Position numbers and translations under genes: made by a program. A DNA stretch of 64,000 nucleotides from Thermoanaerobaculia bacterium (lineage in GTDB: Bacteria > Acidobacteriota > Thermoanaerobaculia > UBA5066): contig JAJVIN010000001.1 of the NCBI GenBank assembly GCA_022071945.1, positions 248,001 to 312,000 on the forward strand, written 5' to 3'. Position 1 is the stretch's first letter. Each line of letters starts with the position of its first letter. Of the stretch, positions 33,582 to 43,334 are shown piece by piece. The notes beneath the pieces were generated by a model, which had not been told where the DNA came from, made no database searches, and saw only the letters and a program-made list of their open reading frames with translations.

Positions 33582-36548
33582 TTAGACGGTCTGACGCGCC
33601 ATCAGTTCGGCAAAGAGCCCCGGCTGTTTTGCGAGCACGTCAAACGACCCGCTCTGAACGACCTTGCCCTTCTGCATCACGTAGATCCGGTCCGCGTTTC
33701 TGATCGTCGACAGCCGGTGAGCGATCACCACCCTCGTTGCGTTCAGCCTTTCCAGGCTGCGGCTCACCTGCTCTTGCACCCGGTTGTCGAGCGCGCTCGT
33801 CGCCTCGTCGAAGAAGAGGATTCGGGGCTTCCTCACGAGCGCGCGGGCGATGAGCAGCCGCTGTCGCTGCCCGCCCGACAGGTTCCCTCCCCCTTCGGAG
33901 ACTATCGTGTGCATTCCCATGGGCAGCGCCTTCAAGTCGTCAGCCAGTCCCGCCATCTCGGCGGCCGCCCACGCGTCTTCCATTGAAAGGGGAGCCGATC
34001 CGACGATGTTGTCGAAGACGGATCCCGAGATGAGGCTGCTGTTCTGCAGCACGACTCCCATCTGACTGCGCACCGCGGAGAGGTCGAGAGAGTTGAGATC
34101 CTGTCCGTCGTAGTAGAGGACGCCCCCGTCCGGGATCTCGAACCCGAGGAGCATCCGGAGGAGAGTCGACTTCCCTGAACCCGAGGGCCCCACCACGGCG
34201 ATGAACTCCCCTGGCCTCGCCTGGAGCGAAACGTCATCGAGGATGAGGGGACCGTCCTTCTTGTACGAGAAGTTGACGTGGTAGACCTCGATTCGGCCCG
34301 TCAGGGCGCCCGGGTCGGGTTTCGAGAGCTCGACTTCCGGAACGGAACCGAGGATCGGGCTCGCGCGCTCGATGATGGGCTGAACACCCATGATGCTGGC
34401 AACCGTGTCACTGAGCGTCACGAGCGCCGCGAAGAGGGCGCCGTAGGCGGCGTTGAAGGCGACGAACGTGGCCGTGTCGATGGCGTGTCCCGAGTTGACG
34501 AGATAGCCCGCCAGGGCGAAGAGGAGGAGCGAGGAGATGAGGGGCAGGAGGTCGTTGTAGACCTGGATGGCGTTCTGGTACTGGCGCGCCCTGAGATTGA
34601 GTTCCGACTGGACTTTGAACTTCTCGGCCCATCTGGAGAAGAGACGAGATTCCGCGGCGGCCACGCGGAGCTTCGCGATCCCCGAGATCATCTGGAAGAC
34701 CAGGGCCCCGACCTTGCCACGGACCTCGAGATTCGCCCGCTGTACCGCGAGCGACTTCCTGGCGAAGTTGACGATCCAGAGCCCGGTTGACAGAACGAGC
34801 AGGAGCGCGAGCAAGGCGAGCCGCCAGTCATAGATCACGAGCAGGACCAGATAGACGAGGGAGAAGACTCCTGCCAGGACGCTCACGGGCGCGGCACCGG
34901 TGACGACGGCCCTCACCGCATTGATCGACAGGGCCCGCATGGCCAGCTCGCCGACCGGGTTGTCCCGAAAGAACGGAACCGGCAGAGCGAGCAGGCGATC
35001 GACGACAGCGGCCTGCAGCGACGCGTTCGCCCGGCCCTCGAGCCTCACGAGGGCGAAGGCACGCGTCAAGTTGAAGAGAGCCACGCCCCCGTGGACCGCG
35101 ATGACGCCGAACATCAGCATCCAGACCCGGTCTGTCAGGGCGGCCGGCACGATCATGCCGAGCATGTGCTCCGTGGCGACCGGTACGAGCAAAGCGAGCA
35201 CGCTGCTTGCCAGGGCAAGCGTGAGAATGAACCGGATGTCCTGGTGCGTCTCGCCCCAGATTCGTCTCAGGAGACCCAGGCCTCCGATCTTCTCGTCGGG
35301 GAGCGAACGGTAGAACACGTACGCCTCCCAGTTCAGTGTCGCGGCCAGTTCCTTCGTCAGGGGCTGGGTCGACATGTTCGCCGGGTCGACGAGCTCGTAA
35401 CCCTTTTTGCCGAACACCAATGCCACGGGAGCCTCGGTCTTGTCGACGAAGGCCAGGAGATTGCCGCAGTCATGGTTCCACCAGTGACCCCGGAGCGAGA
35501 CCCGCCGCGAACGGACGCGGGAGGCGCGGCAGAGGGCCGCGAGGGGGTCCCGGGCACGCGACTGCGTCTCCCACTTCGGGGGGTCCTTGAAGAGGATCCC
35601 GTCGCGCTCCCCGATGATGCGGCAGGCCCGGAGGAGGGGATCTCCCTCCTGACCGACGACCGTCTCGAGGACGGGTATCTCCGTGAGGATGCTCGCGAGG
35701 GCCGTGATCCCCTGGGACCGCATCCGGTCTTCGGCCTCGGCCTTCCGGTCGAGACGGGAGATCTCGCCACGTTCGTCGATCTCGGCCATCCGCTCCGCGT
35801 AGCTGTGGAAGACCGCCCGAAGCCGCGCGAGGCCTTCGAATGCCTCACCCGATTCGAGGCACTCCTCCGCGCTCACCACCACGATTTCGGCGCCCTCGCT
35901 CCCTCCTTCGAGCCACATGCCCTTCCCCATCGGGATGGCGGAGTCGTCCGGGCCGAAGACGACCTCCGGGACGCCACCCAGGATCGTCGAGCCGCTTCTG
36001 TGCTTGACCCAGAGAGTCTCGGTCAACGACCCGGCATTCTTCCCAGCGCCCAGGCTCGTCTGGCTCCCCCCCTCCAGGATCTCGTCGAGTTGAGGGCGAA
36101 GCACCATGGCACCGGAGAGCCGCCCGACGAACCCCTCGACGAGTTCGAGAAAGAGCTCCCGGTTGACGCGTGCTTCCGCCTCCAGCGTGGCCCGGTGGAT
36201 TCGGCGCAGCCGGCTACCCGGACTGCAGACCCCCACGAAGACGTGCCCCGTCCCGACAGGCGGCCGGTCGAAGCCGAGCAGGATCTCGCCTTCCTCGATC
36301 GTCCAGAGAAACCGTCTCGCGCCCACCGGCGCTCCATCGGCATCACTGGGTACGGAGAAGATATCGACACTCCCGGCCTCGACGATGTAGACGTCGTCCG
36401 GGCTGTCGAGCCGGATCGGCGCGTTCGCCGCCTTCTCCTCGACGACGCCCCCCGCTGGCCGCCAGCGCCGGCCCCTGACACCGCTCGGACCCGGTGAGCC
36501 GGACGCGGACATCCCGGCGGACATTCCGCCTTCTCCCGCCGCGGTCAT
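33582..36548 (-). CDS. NHLP/NHLM bacteriocin export ABC transporter permease/ATPase (ABC2-type)
   Basis: 988 aa; N-terminal beta-roll-like region, TM domain, NBD with GPSGSGKST, LSGGQRQRLLIARAL, ILFFDEATSALD. Start overlaps the upstream ABC stop by 1 nt. Confidence 0.85.
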   Translation of the reverse strand: MTAAGEGGMSAGMSASGSPGPSGVRGRRWRPAGGVVEEKAANAPIRLDSPDDVYIVEAGSVDIFSVPSDADGAPVGARRFLWTIEEGEILLGFDRPPVGTGHVFVGVCSPGSRLRRIHRATLEAEARVNRELFLELVEGFVGRLSGAMVLRPQLDEILEGGSQTSLGAGKNAGSLTETLWVKHRSGSTILGGVPEVVFGPDDSAIPMGKGMWLEGGSEGAEIVVVSAEECLESGEAFEGLARLRAVFHSYAERMAEIDERGEISRLDRKAEAEDRMRSQGITALASILTEIPVLETVVGQEGDPLLRACRIIGERDGILFKDPPKWETQSRARDPLAALCRASRVRSRRVSLRGHWWNHDCGNLLAFVDKTEAPVALVFGKKGYELVDPANMSTQPLTKELAATLNWEAYVFYRSLPDEKIGGLGLLRRIWGETHQDIRFILTLALASSVLALLVPVATEHMLGMIVPAALTDRVWMLMFGVIAVHGGVALFNLTRAFALVRLEGRANASLQAAVVDRLLALPVPFFRDNPVGELAMRALSINAVRAVVTGAAPVSVLAGVFSLVYLVLLVIYDWRLALLALLLVLSTGLWIVNFARKSLAVQRANLEVRGKVGALVFQMISGIAKLRVAAAESRLFSRWAEKFKVQSELNLRARQYQNAIQVYNDLLPLISSLLLFALAGYLVNSGHAIDTATFVAFNAAYGALFAALVTLSDTVASIMGVQPIIERASPILGSVPEVELSKPDPGALTGRIEVYHVNFSYKKDGPLILDDVSLQARPGEFIAVVGPSGSGKSTLLRMLLGFEIPDGGVLYYDGQDLNSLDLSAVRSQMGVVLQNSSLISGSVFDNIVGSAPLSMEDAWAAAEMAGLADDLKALPMGMHTIVSEGGGNLSGGQRQRLLIARALVRKPRILFFDEATSALDNRVQEQVSRSLERLNATRVVIAHRLSTIRNADRIYVMQKGKVVQSGSFDVLAKQPGLFAELMARQTV

Positions 36549-38731
36549 CAGGTCTGCTCCACGAGCTGACGGTAGAGCCCGTCCGCGTCTCTGATCAGCT
36601 CTTCGTGCGTTCCCCGCTGGACGATCTTCCCCTTCTCGAGAACCAGGATCTCGTCCGCGTCACGAATCGTCGAGAGCCGGTGCGCGACGATGATGCACGA
36701 GCAGCCGCGCCTTCTCAGGTTCCTGTCGATCTGCTGCTCCGTCACGGTGTCGAGTGCCGACGTTGCCTCGTCGAGGACCAGGATTCTGGGGTTGCCCACG
36801 AGCGCGCGGGCGATCTCCATGCGCTGACGCTGCCCCCCGCTGAAGTTCCGTCCCCCTTCCTCGACCAGGGACTCGTAGCCTCCTTCCCGGGCGGTGATCT
36901 CGTCGTGAATGCAGGCATCCTTGCAGGCCTGGATCACGGCGAGGTCGGGAATGGTGCGGTCCCAGAGAGTCAAGTTGTCCCGGATCGTGCCGCCGAACAT
37001 GGCAATGTCCTGATCGACGACCGCGACCGAGTTCGCAAACACCTGGCGGGGCACGTCGTGATGGACTCGGCCGTCGAAGAGCACCCGTCCCCCCCAGGGT
37101 TCGTAGAGCCCGGTCACGAGCTTGGCCAGAGTCGACTTGCCCGAGCCGGACGGCCCCACGAAGGCGACCCGCTGGCCCGGCTCGAGGTTCACGGAGAAGT
37201 CCTCGATGAGGGGCTTGTCGAGGCGTGAATACCCGAACGCGACCTCCTCGAGGGCGAGCCGCCCGGTGAGCTTGGTTCGGAGATCGCTCGACTCTGGCTC
37301 GTTCTTCTCCTCGGTCCTGGGATCCAGGCGGTAGTCGAGGACGTCGTTCAGCCGGTTCATTTGCCCTTCGATTTCCTGAAGGTTCCCGGCGAGGTTTACG
37401 AGGTTCTGGACCGGAGTGGTGAAGGCCGACATCAGGCTCTGAAAGGCGACGAGCATGCCGAGCGTGAGCTCTCCCTGGATCACCCGGTAGGCACCTATGC
37501 CGAGAACCACGGCTTCGGCAAGACTCACGATGAACGGGGGCATGATGAGGAACAGCTGTGTCGTCCGGGCGAGCTCCTGACCGCTGTTCACGAACTTCGT
37601 CTGGTACCCCGCCCAGCGGGCGAAGAGGTCCGACTCGCCCGCCGAGGCCTTCAGGGTCTCGATCGTGGCCAGGCCGCCCATAAGCGCGCCCGTGGCCTTT
37701 CCCTCTTCCGAGATCAGCCGCCGGTTTCCATCCACGCGCTTGCGGTTCACGAGGACGGTGATGCCCGCGAGGGTTCCCACCGCGGCAATGCCCACGAGGG
37801 GAAGCACCCAGTCGTACGTGAACATCAGGATGGCGAAGAACAACACCATCATCGCGTCGATGGCGCGCGCGGCGAGCTGCGTGGAGAGGAACTCCGCAAC
37901 GCGCTCGTTCATCTGGACGCGCGAACTGATCTCACCGCCGTACCGCTGGGAGTAGAACTCGACCGGAAGCCGGAGGATGTGCCAGAGGAACTCCGCGGAG
38001 TTCGCGACCGACAGACGGGCTTCGAGCCTCACGAGAGCCCGGCTTTGAAACCAGCTCAGGAGGCCCTTGACAAGCGCCGTGATGGCCATCGCAGCCAGGA
38101 GCGGCCGCCACCACTCGCTCTGCCCCGCGACCAGGACGTAGTCGACGAAGACTCTCGAGAAGGTCGGGATGACGAGACCCGGAACCACGAGCGCGAGCCC
38201 CGCAATCCCGACGAACGTGTACGCCTCGCGCGAGCCCATCCGCTTGACCAGCGACGACCAGAGGCTGCGGCGCGTGCCCCCCTTCTGGAAATCCGGCCCC
38301 GGAGTGAAGGACAGGACGACCCCCGTGTAGGCGCCGGCAAACTCTTCCTCCGTGACGGTACGCGGACCCGAAGCCGGATCGTTCAGGTAGAACCGGCCCC
38401 TCTCGTACCCCTCGAGCACGAGAAAGTGGTTGAAGTTCCAGAAGATGATGACCGGCATCTGGAGCTCGCCGAGAGCATCGACGTCCCGCTGTTCTCCCTT
38501 GGCCTTCAGGCCGAGCTTCCGCGCGGCCTTGAGGACATTCGAGGCCTTGGAGCCGTCGCGCGAGACGCCGCACTCCACTCGCATCTGCTCGAGCGAAGCG
38601 ACCCGCCCGTGATAGCCGAGGATGCTCGTCAGGGCAGCCGCCCCGCACTCGACGTCTTCCATCTGCAAGACAGTCGGGGTCTTCTGGCGTGGTCCGGGGC
38701 GCTTCTTGACAGGCTTTTCTGTGGACGCCAT
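36548..38731 (-). CDS. NHLP/NHLM bacteriocin export ABC transporter with N-terminal C39 peptidase (ABC1-type)
   Basis: TVLQMEDVECGAAALTSILGYHG (C39 Cys), VIIFWNFNHFLVLEGY (His), GPSGSGKSTLAKL, FSGGQRQRMEIARAL. Confidence 0.9.
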   Translation of the reverse strand: MASTEKPVKKRPGPRQKTPTVLQMEDVECGAAALTSILGYHGRVASLEQMRVECGVSRDGSKASNVLKAARKLGLKAKGEQRDVDALGELQMPVIIFWNFNHFLVLEGYERGRFYLNDPASGPRTVTEEEFAGAYTGVVLSFTPGPDFQKGGTRRSLWSSLVKRMGSREAYTFVGIAGLALVVPGLVIPTFSRVFVDYVLVAGQSEWWRPLLAAMAITALVKGLLSWFQSRALVRLEARLSVANSAEFLWHILRLPVEFYSQRYGGEISSRVQMNERVAEFLSTQLAARAIDAMMVLFFAILMFTYDWVLPLVGIAAVGTLAGITVLVNRKRVDGNRRLISEEGKATGALMGGLATIETLKASAGESDLFARWAGYQTKFVNSGQELARTTQLFLIMPPFIVSLAEAVVLGIGAYRVIQGELTLGMLVAFQSLMSAFTTPVQNLVNLAGNLQEIEGQMNRLNDVLDYRLDPRTEEKNEPESSDLRTKLTGRLALEEVAFGYSRLDKPLIEDFSVNLEPGQRVAFVGPSGSGKSTLAKLVTGLYEPWGGRVLFDGRVHHDVPRQVFANSVAVVDQDIAMFGGTIRDNLTLWDRTIPDLAVIQACKDACIHDEITAREGGYESLVEEGGRNFSGGQRQRMEIARALVGNPRILVLDEATSALDTVTEQQIDRNLRRRGCSCIIVAHRLSTIRDADEILVLEKGKIVQRGTHEELIRDADGLYRQLVEQT

Positions 38732-38747
38732 CGTCGTCGCGCGCCCC

Positions 38748-39983
38748 TCAGACCCCGATCCAGCGGCGAAGCGTGGGGATCACGAGTTCGATCGGACGCT
38801 TCTCCTGAACGGGGATCTGGACCCTCAGAAGCGTTCCGCTGCCGAACTTGATCGGCGGCCCCTGCCGGCTGGTCCAAGAAAAGCCGCTCGGGGTCCCGGC
38901 ATCGAGCCGGAGCTTGATCCGCATCTCGTAAACGCTGCCTCCGGATGTGAACTGCGAGACGAGCTGGGAGTTCCGGAGAATGCGGTTCATGGAATCGGGG
39001 TTTGCCGGGCCCTGCGTGACCGAGATGACGTCTCCCAGCATGTAGCCGTACTCCTCCCAGGTGATCCCCTCGGGCGACATCTGAGCCACCATTCCAGGGC
39101 GGACTCTCGCGCCCTGCAGCGGAATGAAGGCGACAGCCTGCAGGGGCCGGTCGGAAAGCTCGATGAAGAGAACGGGGGCTCCTTGACGGACCTCCTGCCC
39201 GGCGTCGACGAGCCGGCTGACGACCTTGCCCGGGTACGTCGCAACGATCTGCGAGGCCTCGGCCAGCCGCCGCTTGATGATCTCGATTTGACGCTCGGTT
39301 CTCCGGACTTCCTGCTCGAGGTTGAATCCGCTCTGGTCGGCCGTGTTGCGGATCTGTGCCTCCCGGGCTTCGAGCTGGGCCTTCTGAGCCTGGTTTGCGA
39401 TGAGGGTGGAGCGCGCGGAATCGAGCTCCTGGGCGGTCGCCTGCCGGACGTCCTGCGTGATCAGGCCTTGCCGGGCCGCTTCCGTCTGAGCCCTGAGGCG
39501 GGTCTCGAGAAACGCGATGTGGTTGACGAGAGCCTCCGTGTTCTTCAGGAGGCGGTCCCGCTCGGCGACGAGAGACTTCAGCTCCGCATCGCGGCTCTTG
39601 CGAATGAGCTCCGCGGACCGGCTGCTGTTCCCCTTCAGCTCGGTCAGAAGAGCCTCGCTCTGATGGAGTTCCTGCTCAGTCTCGGGTTGCGAGACCTCGA
39701 CGACCACTTGCCCGGTCTTGACTTCGTCCCCGACAGTCACGAGGACCGTCTTCACAATGCCGGTGCCCCGCGACTCGATGGCGAAGATCCCGCCCTCGCG
39801 AAGGAGAATGCCCGCGCCGCTGATTCGCTCCGCTGTCCTGCCGAGGACCCCCCAGACGATGCCGCCGAGAATCAGGACGAGGACGGCCATCAGCCCGATC
39901 CAGCTCTTCGGGGTCGTCACCTGCATGAGGCTGTCCAGCTGTTCAGGGCTCGAGAGCTTGGCCAGGGCGGCTTTGCGGAACAT
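38748..39983 (-). CDS. HlyD-family secretion protein (NHLP bacteriocin system)
   Basis: Single N-terminal TM, coiled coil, HlyD barrel; adjacent to the NHLM ABC genes. Confidence 0.82.
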   Translation of the reverse strand: MFRKAALAKLSSPEQLDSLMQVTTPKSWIGLMAVLVLILGGIVWGVLGRTAERISGAGILLREGGIFAIESRGTGIVKTVLVTVGDEVKTGQVVVEVSQPETEQELHQSEALLTELKGNSSRSAELIRKSRDAELKSLVAERDRLLKNTEALVNHIAFLETRLRAQTEAARQGLITQDVRQATAQELDSARSTLIANQAQKAQLEAREAQIRNTADQSGFNLEQEVRRTERQIEIIKRRLAEASQIVATYPGKVVSRLVDAGQEVRQGAPVLFIELSDRPLQAVAFIPLQGARVRPGMVAQMSPEGITWEEYGYMLGDVISVTQGPANPDSMNRILRNSQLVSQFTSGGSVYEMRIKLRLDAGTPSGFSWTSRQGPPIKFGSGTLLRVQIPVQEKRPIELVIPTLRRWIGV

Positions 39984-40111
39984 TGTCGAAAGGCCTCCGT
40001 CAGCGCGGGACGAAACTCAGGATAGTCAAGAGGTTATACTAGGCAGCCGAAACCCGCCAGGCAAGCAGCGATTCCGGCTCACCCGCCGGCTCACCCGCTA
40101 GGAGGAGATTC

Positions 40112-41656
40112 TTGAAACAGGCTGCATTCTTATCGGTGGTGCTTGTCCTGTTACAGGCTCCGGTCACATCCTTTGCTCAATCACCCGCCGGCAAGAGCGA
40201 CCGGCCGCTCCTGCCCCTGAAAGACGCGGTCAGGGATGCCCTTCATCTGAACCTGACCCTGAAATCCGCACGCTCCACAACCGCCGCGGAGGAAACGGCG
40301 GTGATGTCGGCCAGGGGCGCTTTCGATCCTCGCCTTTCGGCGGAACCGACTTACTCGACCGGCCGCTCGACGCTCCTTCTCGATTCGGGAGCCTCGACCT
40401 CGGGCTCCCAGTCGGGCCGGGCCCTTTCGGCAGGCGTCTCGGGTTCTCTCCCATTCAGTACGGGTTACGCCGTGAACCTCGACCACACGTGGCGGGACCA
40501 GGAGAACCCGCTCATCGCCGGCCTCTCCCAGCCACAGCCAGCGGCATCAACGAACCTCGTCTTCTCCCTCAGGCAGCCCTTGCTGAAAGGCGCCGGACCT
40601 CGGTATGCACAGGCCCCGGTGACCATCGCGGAATACGCGAGAGACGCGGCCCGGGCGCGACTCGACCGCACCGTGGAAGAGACGATCGCGGGAGTCGAGA
40701 CAGCCTACTGGTCGGTCGGCCTCGCGGAAGAGGTCGAGAGGCTCTCGTTCAACTCGTACCTGCGTGCGAAGGAACTCCTTGACCGGAACGAACGGATGCG
40801 GGGCCTCGGCCTCATATCGGATGTCGACCTCATCACCGCGAAACGGGGCGTCCAGGCGCGTCTCACCTCTTTGACCGAAGCCACCCGGCGCCGTAAGGAC
40901 GCCGTGGACAGGCTCCTCTTCTACATCTATGGAGAGAAGGCGGGCGCGGTCCTGGAGAGGCTCCACGACATGACGACGGACTCGCCCCCCGAGGCCTTGC
41001 CCCCGCTCTTGGGAGGGGAAGAGACCAAGTCGCTCGCGATGAGCATCAGGACCGACGTGAAGGCGTTCAGCCTCGACCGGAGCCAGAGCTCCTTCTCCGA
41101 GATCCTCGCAAAAAACGCCCTCCTACCTGACGTCTCGCTTGCGGGATCGGTCTCGACGCTGACCGAGGGGACGAACACGTTTCGGCTCCTCTCCACGCAG
41201 CGGGCGGGAGACATCGAGAGCACGGACTGGCGGATCGGGCTCGTGTTTTCGTACCCCCTTTCGAACCGGAGCGCGAGGGCGGCCCACGCGAAGGCCAAAT
41301 TCGACGCGGAGGCGAGCGCCCTCGCTCTCACTTCCGCGCAGGCAAACGCCGAGAGCGAGCTGAGGATCGCCAAGCGAGCCGTCGAATCGACCCATCAGCG
41401 TCTCCGTCAGGCCAGGCTCAGCTTCGATCTGGCCGGACAGCAATACGAGGCAGGCCAGAAACAGCTGCAGCTCGGCCTGATCGACTCCTTCCGGCTGTTG
41501 CAGATGGAAGACGACGTGACGACCGCCGAGCTCGTTCTCGCCCAGGTGCGCTACGACCTGGCGCAGTCGATCACGAGTTACGAGCTGGCGACAGACGGAC
41601 TCAGGAAGAAGTACGAGATCGCTCCCGAGACGCCGCCTCGAGAGCCGGTCAAGTAG
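40112..41656 (+). CDS. TolC-family outer membrane efflux protein
   Basis: Signal peptide; typical TolC repeats (TVEETIAGVETAYWSVGLAEEVERLS; SESELRIAKRAVESTHQRLRQARLSFDLAGQQYEAGQ). Confidence 0.85.
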   Translation: MKQAAFLSVVLVLLQAPVTSFAQSPAGKSDRPLLPLKDAVRDALHLNLTLKSARSTTAAEETAVMSARGAFDPRLSAEPTYSTGRSTLLLDSGASTSGSQSGRALSAGVSGSLPFSTGYAVNLDHTWRDQENPLIAGLSQPQPAASTNLVFSLRQPLLKGAGPRYAQAPVTIAEYARDAARARLDRTVEETIAGVETAYWSVGLAEEVERLSFNSYLRAKELLDRNERMRGLGLISDVDLITAKRGVQARLTSLTEATRRRKDAVDRLLFYIYGEKAGAVLERLHDMTTDSPPEALPPLLGGEETKSLAMSIRTDVKAFSLDRSQSSFSEILAKNALLPDVSLAGSVSTLTEGTNTFRLLSTQRAGDIESTDWRIGLVFSYPLSNRSARAAHAKAKFDAEASALALTSAQANAESELRIAKRAVESTHQRLRQARLSFDLAGQQYEAGQKQLQLGLIDSFRLLQMEDDVTTAELVLAQVRYDLAQSITSYELATDGLRKKYEIAPETPPREPVK

Positions 41657-41745
41657 AAGGACCTGGATCCAGAGACGGCATTCCCTCCCCCGCGCGCCCC
41701 CGGGTTTCCGCGCTCATCTGCAACTGCTTGTGCGTCGACTCGTTG

Positions 41746-43227
41746 TCACCCAACTGGTTCCCTCCCCCGCGGCGCGTGCCACTCCTCGCCGCGAGCCCGG
41801 TCCCGGGCCCCCGGCCCGACGGTACCGAGGACGAAATCGCCGACAGAGGTCTCCGCGAAGTAGTCGAGACCAGCGGCCTGAGCGAAGAGGTCGGAATGTC
41901 CGCCGCCGAGGGCGCATGGTGCGAGGCCCATCGCCGTGGCGACGAGGTACATGGTCTGGTAGAGACAGCCCACGTCCTTGAGGATCACGGAGTAGGCGAC
42001 GGACTGGTACTTGTTCTGGACGCGCTGGAAGCGGGCCGTGATGATGAAGAGGACCTGGGGCGGACCCTGCAACATGGCCGTGATGCCGCCGAGCTCGAGG
42101 AGAGTGCGGACAGGTGGGGTCAGCCCGGAGAGGCGGAAGAGCTGGTGCCCGCTGGGATCGTAGTGGTAGAGGCCGGATTCCAGCCCCTTGCAGCGATCGA
42201 CAACCGGATAGATCTCGAGCGGGTGAAGGGCGCCCGCGCTCGGAGAGGGGCGGAAGCTCACGTCGACGCGCTTCGCGTGCTCCTTGATCCGTGCGGATCT
42301 GTAGAGAAACTCCCCCATCTGTTCGACTGTCAGGGGTTCGCCAGTGTGGTCCCGAAGGGAGGCGCGCCGTTCCAGCACGGAGGTGAAGGGTGAGTCGGTC
42401 CTGGTGATGGCCTCGAGATCTGGAGTGAAGAGAGGAATGGCGTCCCCGGACATCGGCGGCTTCACGATGGTCAAAGGCGCGAACTTGTCCTTGAACGGAT
42501 AGGTGCCTCCGTAGGGGTCCGCGTGCCGGCCCATGCGGGAGCGGGTGTGAAAGAGCATGTCGTGGAAGGCCCACTGGCCAATGACGGGATCGGCGTCCTC
42601 GGGGCGGGGATTCCTGTCCGGGCTTGGCACCACGGCGTTCGCGTTCACGAGGAACCGCATCAGCCAGTGGGCGCGCTCGAGGTCGAGCCCGGGAACCCTT
42701 CCCGGCAGCTCCTGTGCCGTTCGGGGGTTCGTCAGCTCGTGAAGAGCCGCGACCGCGGAATCCGCCATGAGATCGACCCGGGCGTGACCTCTCGGAGTCT
42801 CCAGCGTCAAGGTGCCGTTGACGTTCCGGAAGTACGCGAACTGGGAGAGGACGTAGGGAAGGTCTGCGCTGGCTTTTGAATCCTGGTAGTCGAGGTAGGG
42901 AGAGATCGGGTGCAACGAAGCGAACGGCCCCTCCTCTGACTCCAGGCGGCGGGAGAGGATGGCGAGCTGGTCGAGGCGGGAGAGGTAATGGAAGAGCTTT
43001 GCGAGGCCGGGTGCCCCTTCCGAAGTCGCCACCAGGGCGGTCAAGGTTTCCTTCGTCGCCCCCGAACCCGCGAGAAGGAAGAGCGCGTCTTCCAATGCCG
43101 GAGTCAGCTGACGGAGGGAGAGCCGGGGCCGGAAGGCGGCGGGGGGCGAAACGAAGGCGAGGCGGCTCTCGCCGTCCTCCTCGATCCGGACGCCCTCGCT
43201 GAGAGACAGGAACACACGGCACGTCAT
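41746..43227 (-). CDS. SagB/ThcOx-family FMN-dependent azoline dehydrogenase
   Basis: SVLERRASLRDHTGEPLTVEQMGEFLYRSARI, RPSPSAGALHPLEIYPVV, GLAPCALGGG; N-terminal SagB-like winged region. Confidence 0.85.
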   Translation of the reverse strand: MTCRVFLSLSEGVRIEEDGESRLAFVSPPAAFRPRLSLRQLTPALEDALFLLAGSGATKETLTALVATSEGAPGLAKLFHYLSRLDQLAILSRRLESEEGPFASLHPISPYLDYQDSKASADLPYVLSQFAYFRNVNGTLTLETPRGHARVDLMADSAVAALHELTNPRTAQELPGRVPGLDLERAHWLMRFLVNANAVVPSPDRNPRPEDADPVIGQWAFHDMLFHTRSRMGRHADPYGGTYPFKDKFAPLTIVKPPMSGDAIPLFTPDLEAITRTDSPFTSVLERRASLRDHTGEPLTVEQMGEFLYRSARIKEHAKRVDVSFRPSPSAGALHPLEIYPVVDRCKGLESGLYHYDPSGHQLFRLSGLTPPVRTLLELGGITAMLQGPPQVLFIITARFQRVQNKYQSVAYSVILKDVGCLYQTMYLVATAMGLAPCALGGGHSDLFAQAAGLDYFAETSVGDFVLGTVGPGARDRARGEEWHAPRGREPVG

Positions 43228-43278
43228 AGCCCTATCTTCGCCTTCCAGGAGCAATCTGGCGAGCCCTTGAGAAACGGG

Positions 43279-43313
43279 AAAGGGCCCTCGAGGAGATCCC
43301 CCGAGGGCCCTTT
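43279..43313 (-). terminator. Putative terminator downstream of the C25 peptidase
   Basis: AAAGGGCCCTCG ... CGAGGGCCCTTT perfect 12-bp inverted repeat, just past the stop at 43335. Confidence 0.65.
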
Positions 43314-43334
43314 GTGGAGTCTATGAGTTCCGGA

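Noticed and set aside
35091-38851. Long plus-strand ORFs (468 and 496 aa) opposite the NHLM ABC genes
   Set aside because: No domain motifs; mirror of high-GC third codon positions on the opposite strand.
29318-39983. Lanthipeptide system, suggested by NHLP leader and NHLM transporters
   Set aside because: No LanM/LanB/LanC-type gene seen; YcaO and SagB indicate azole chemistry.
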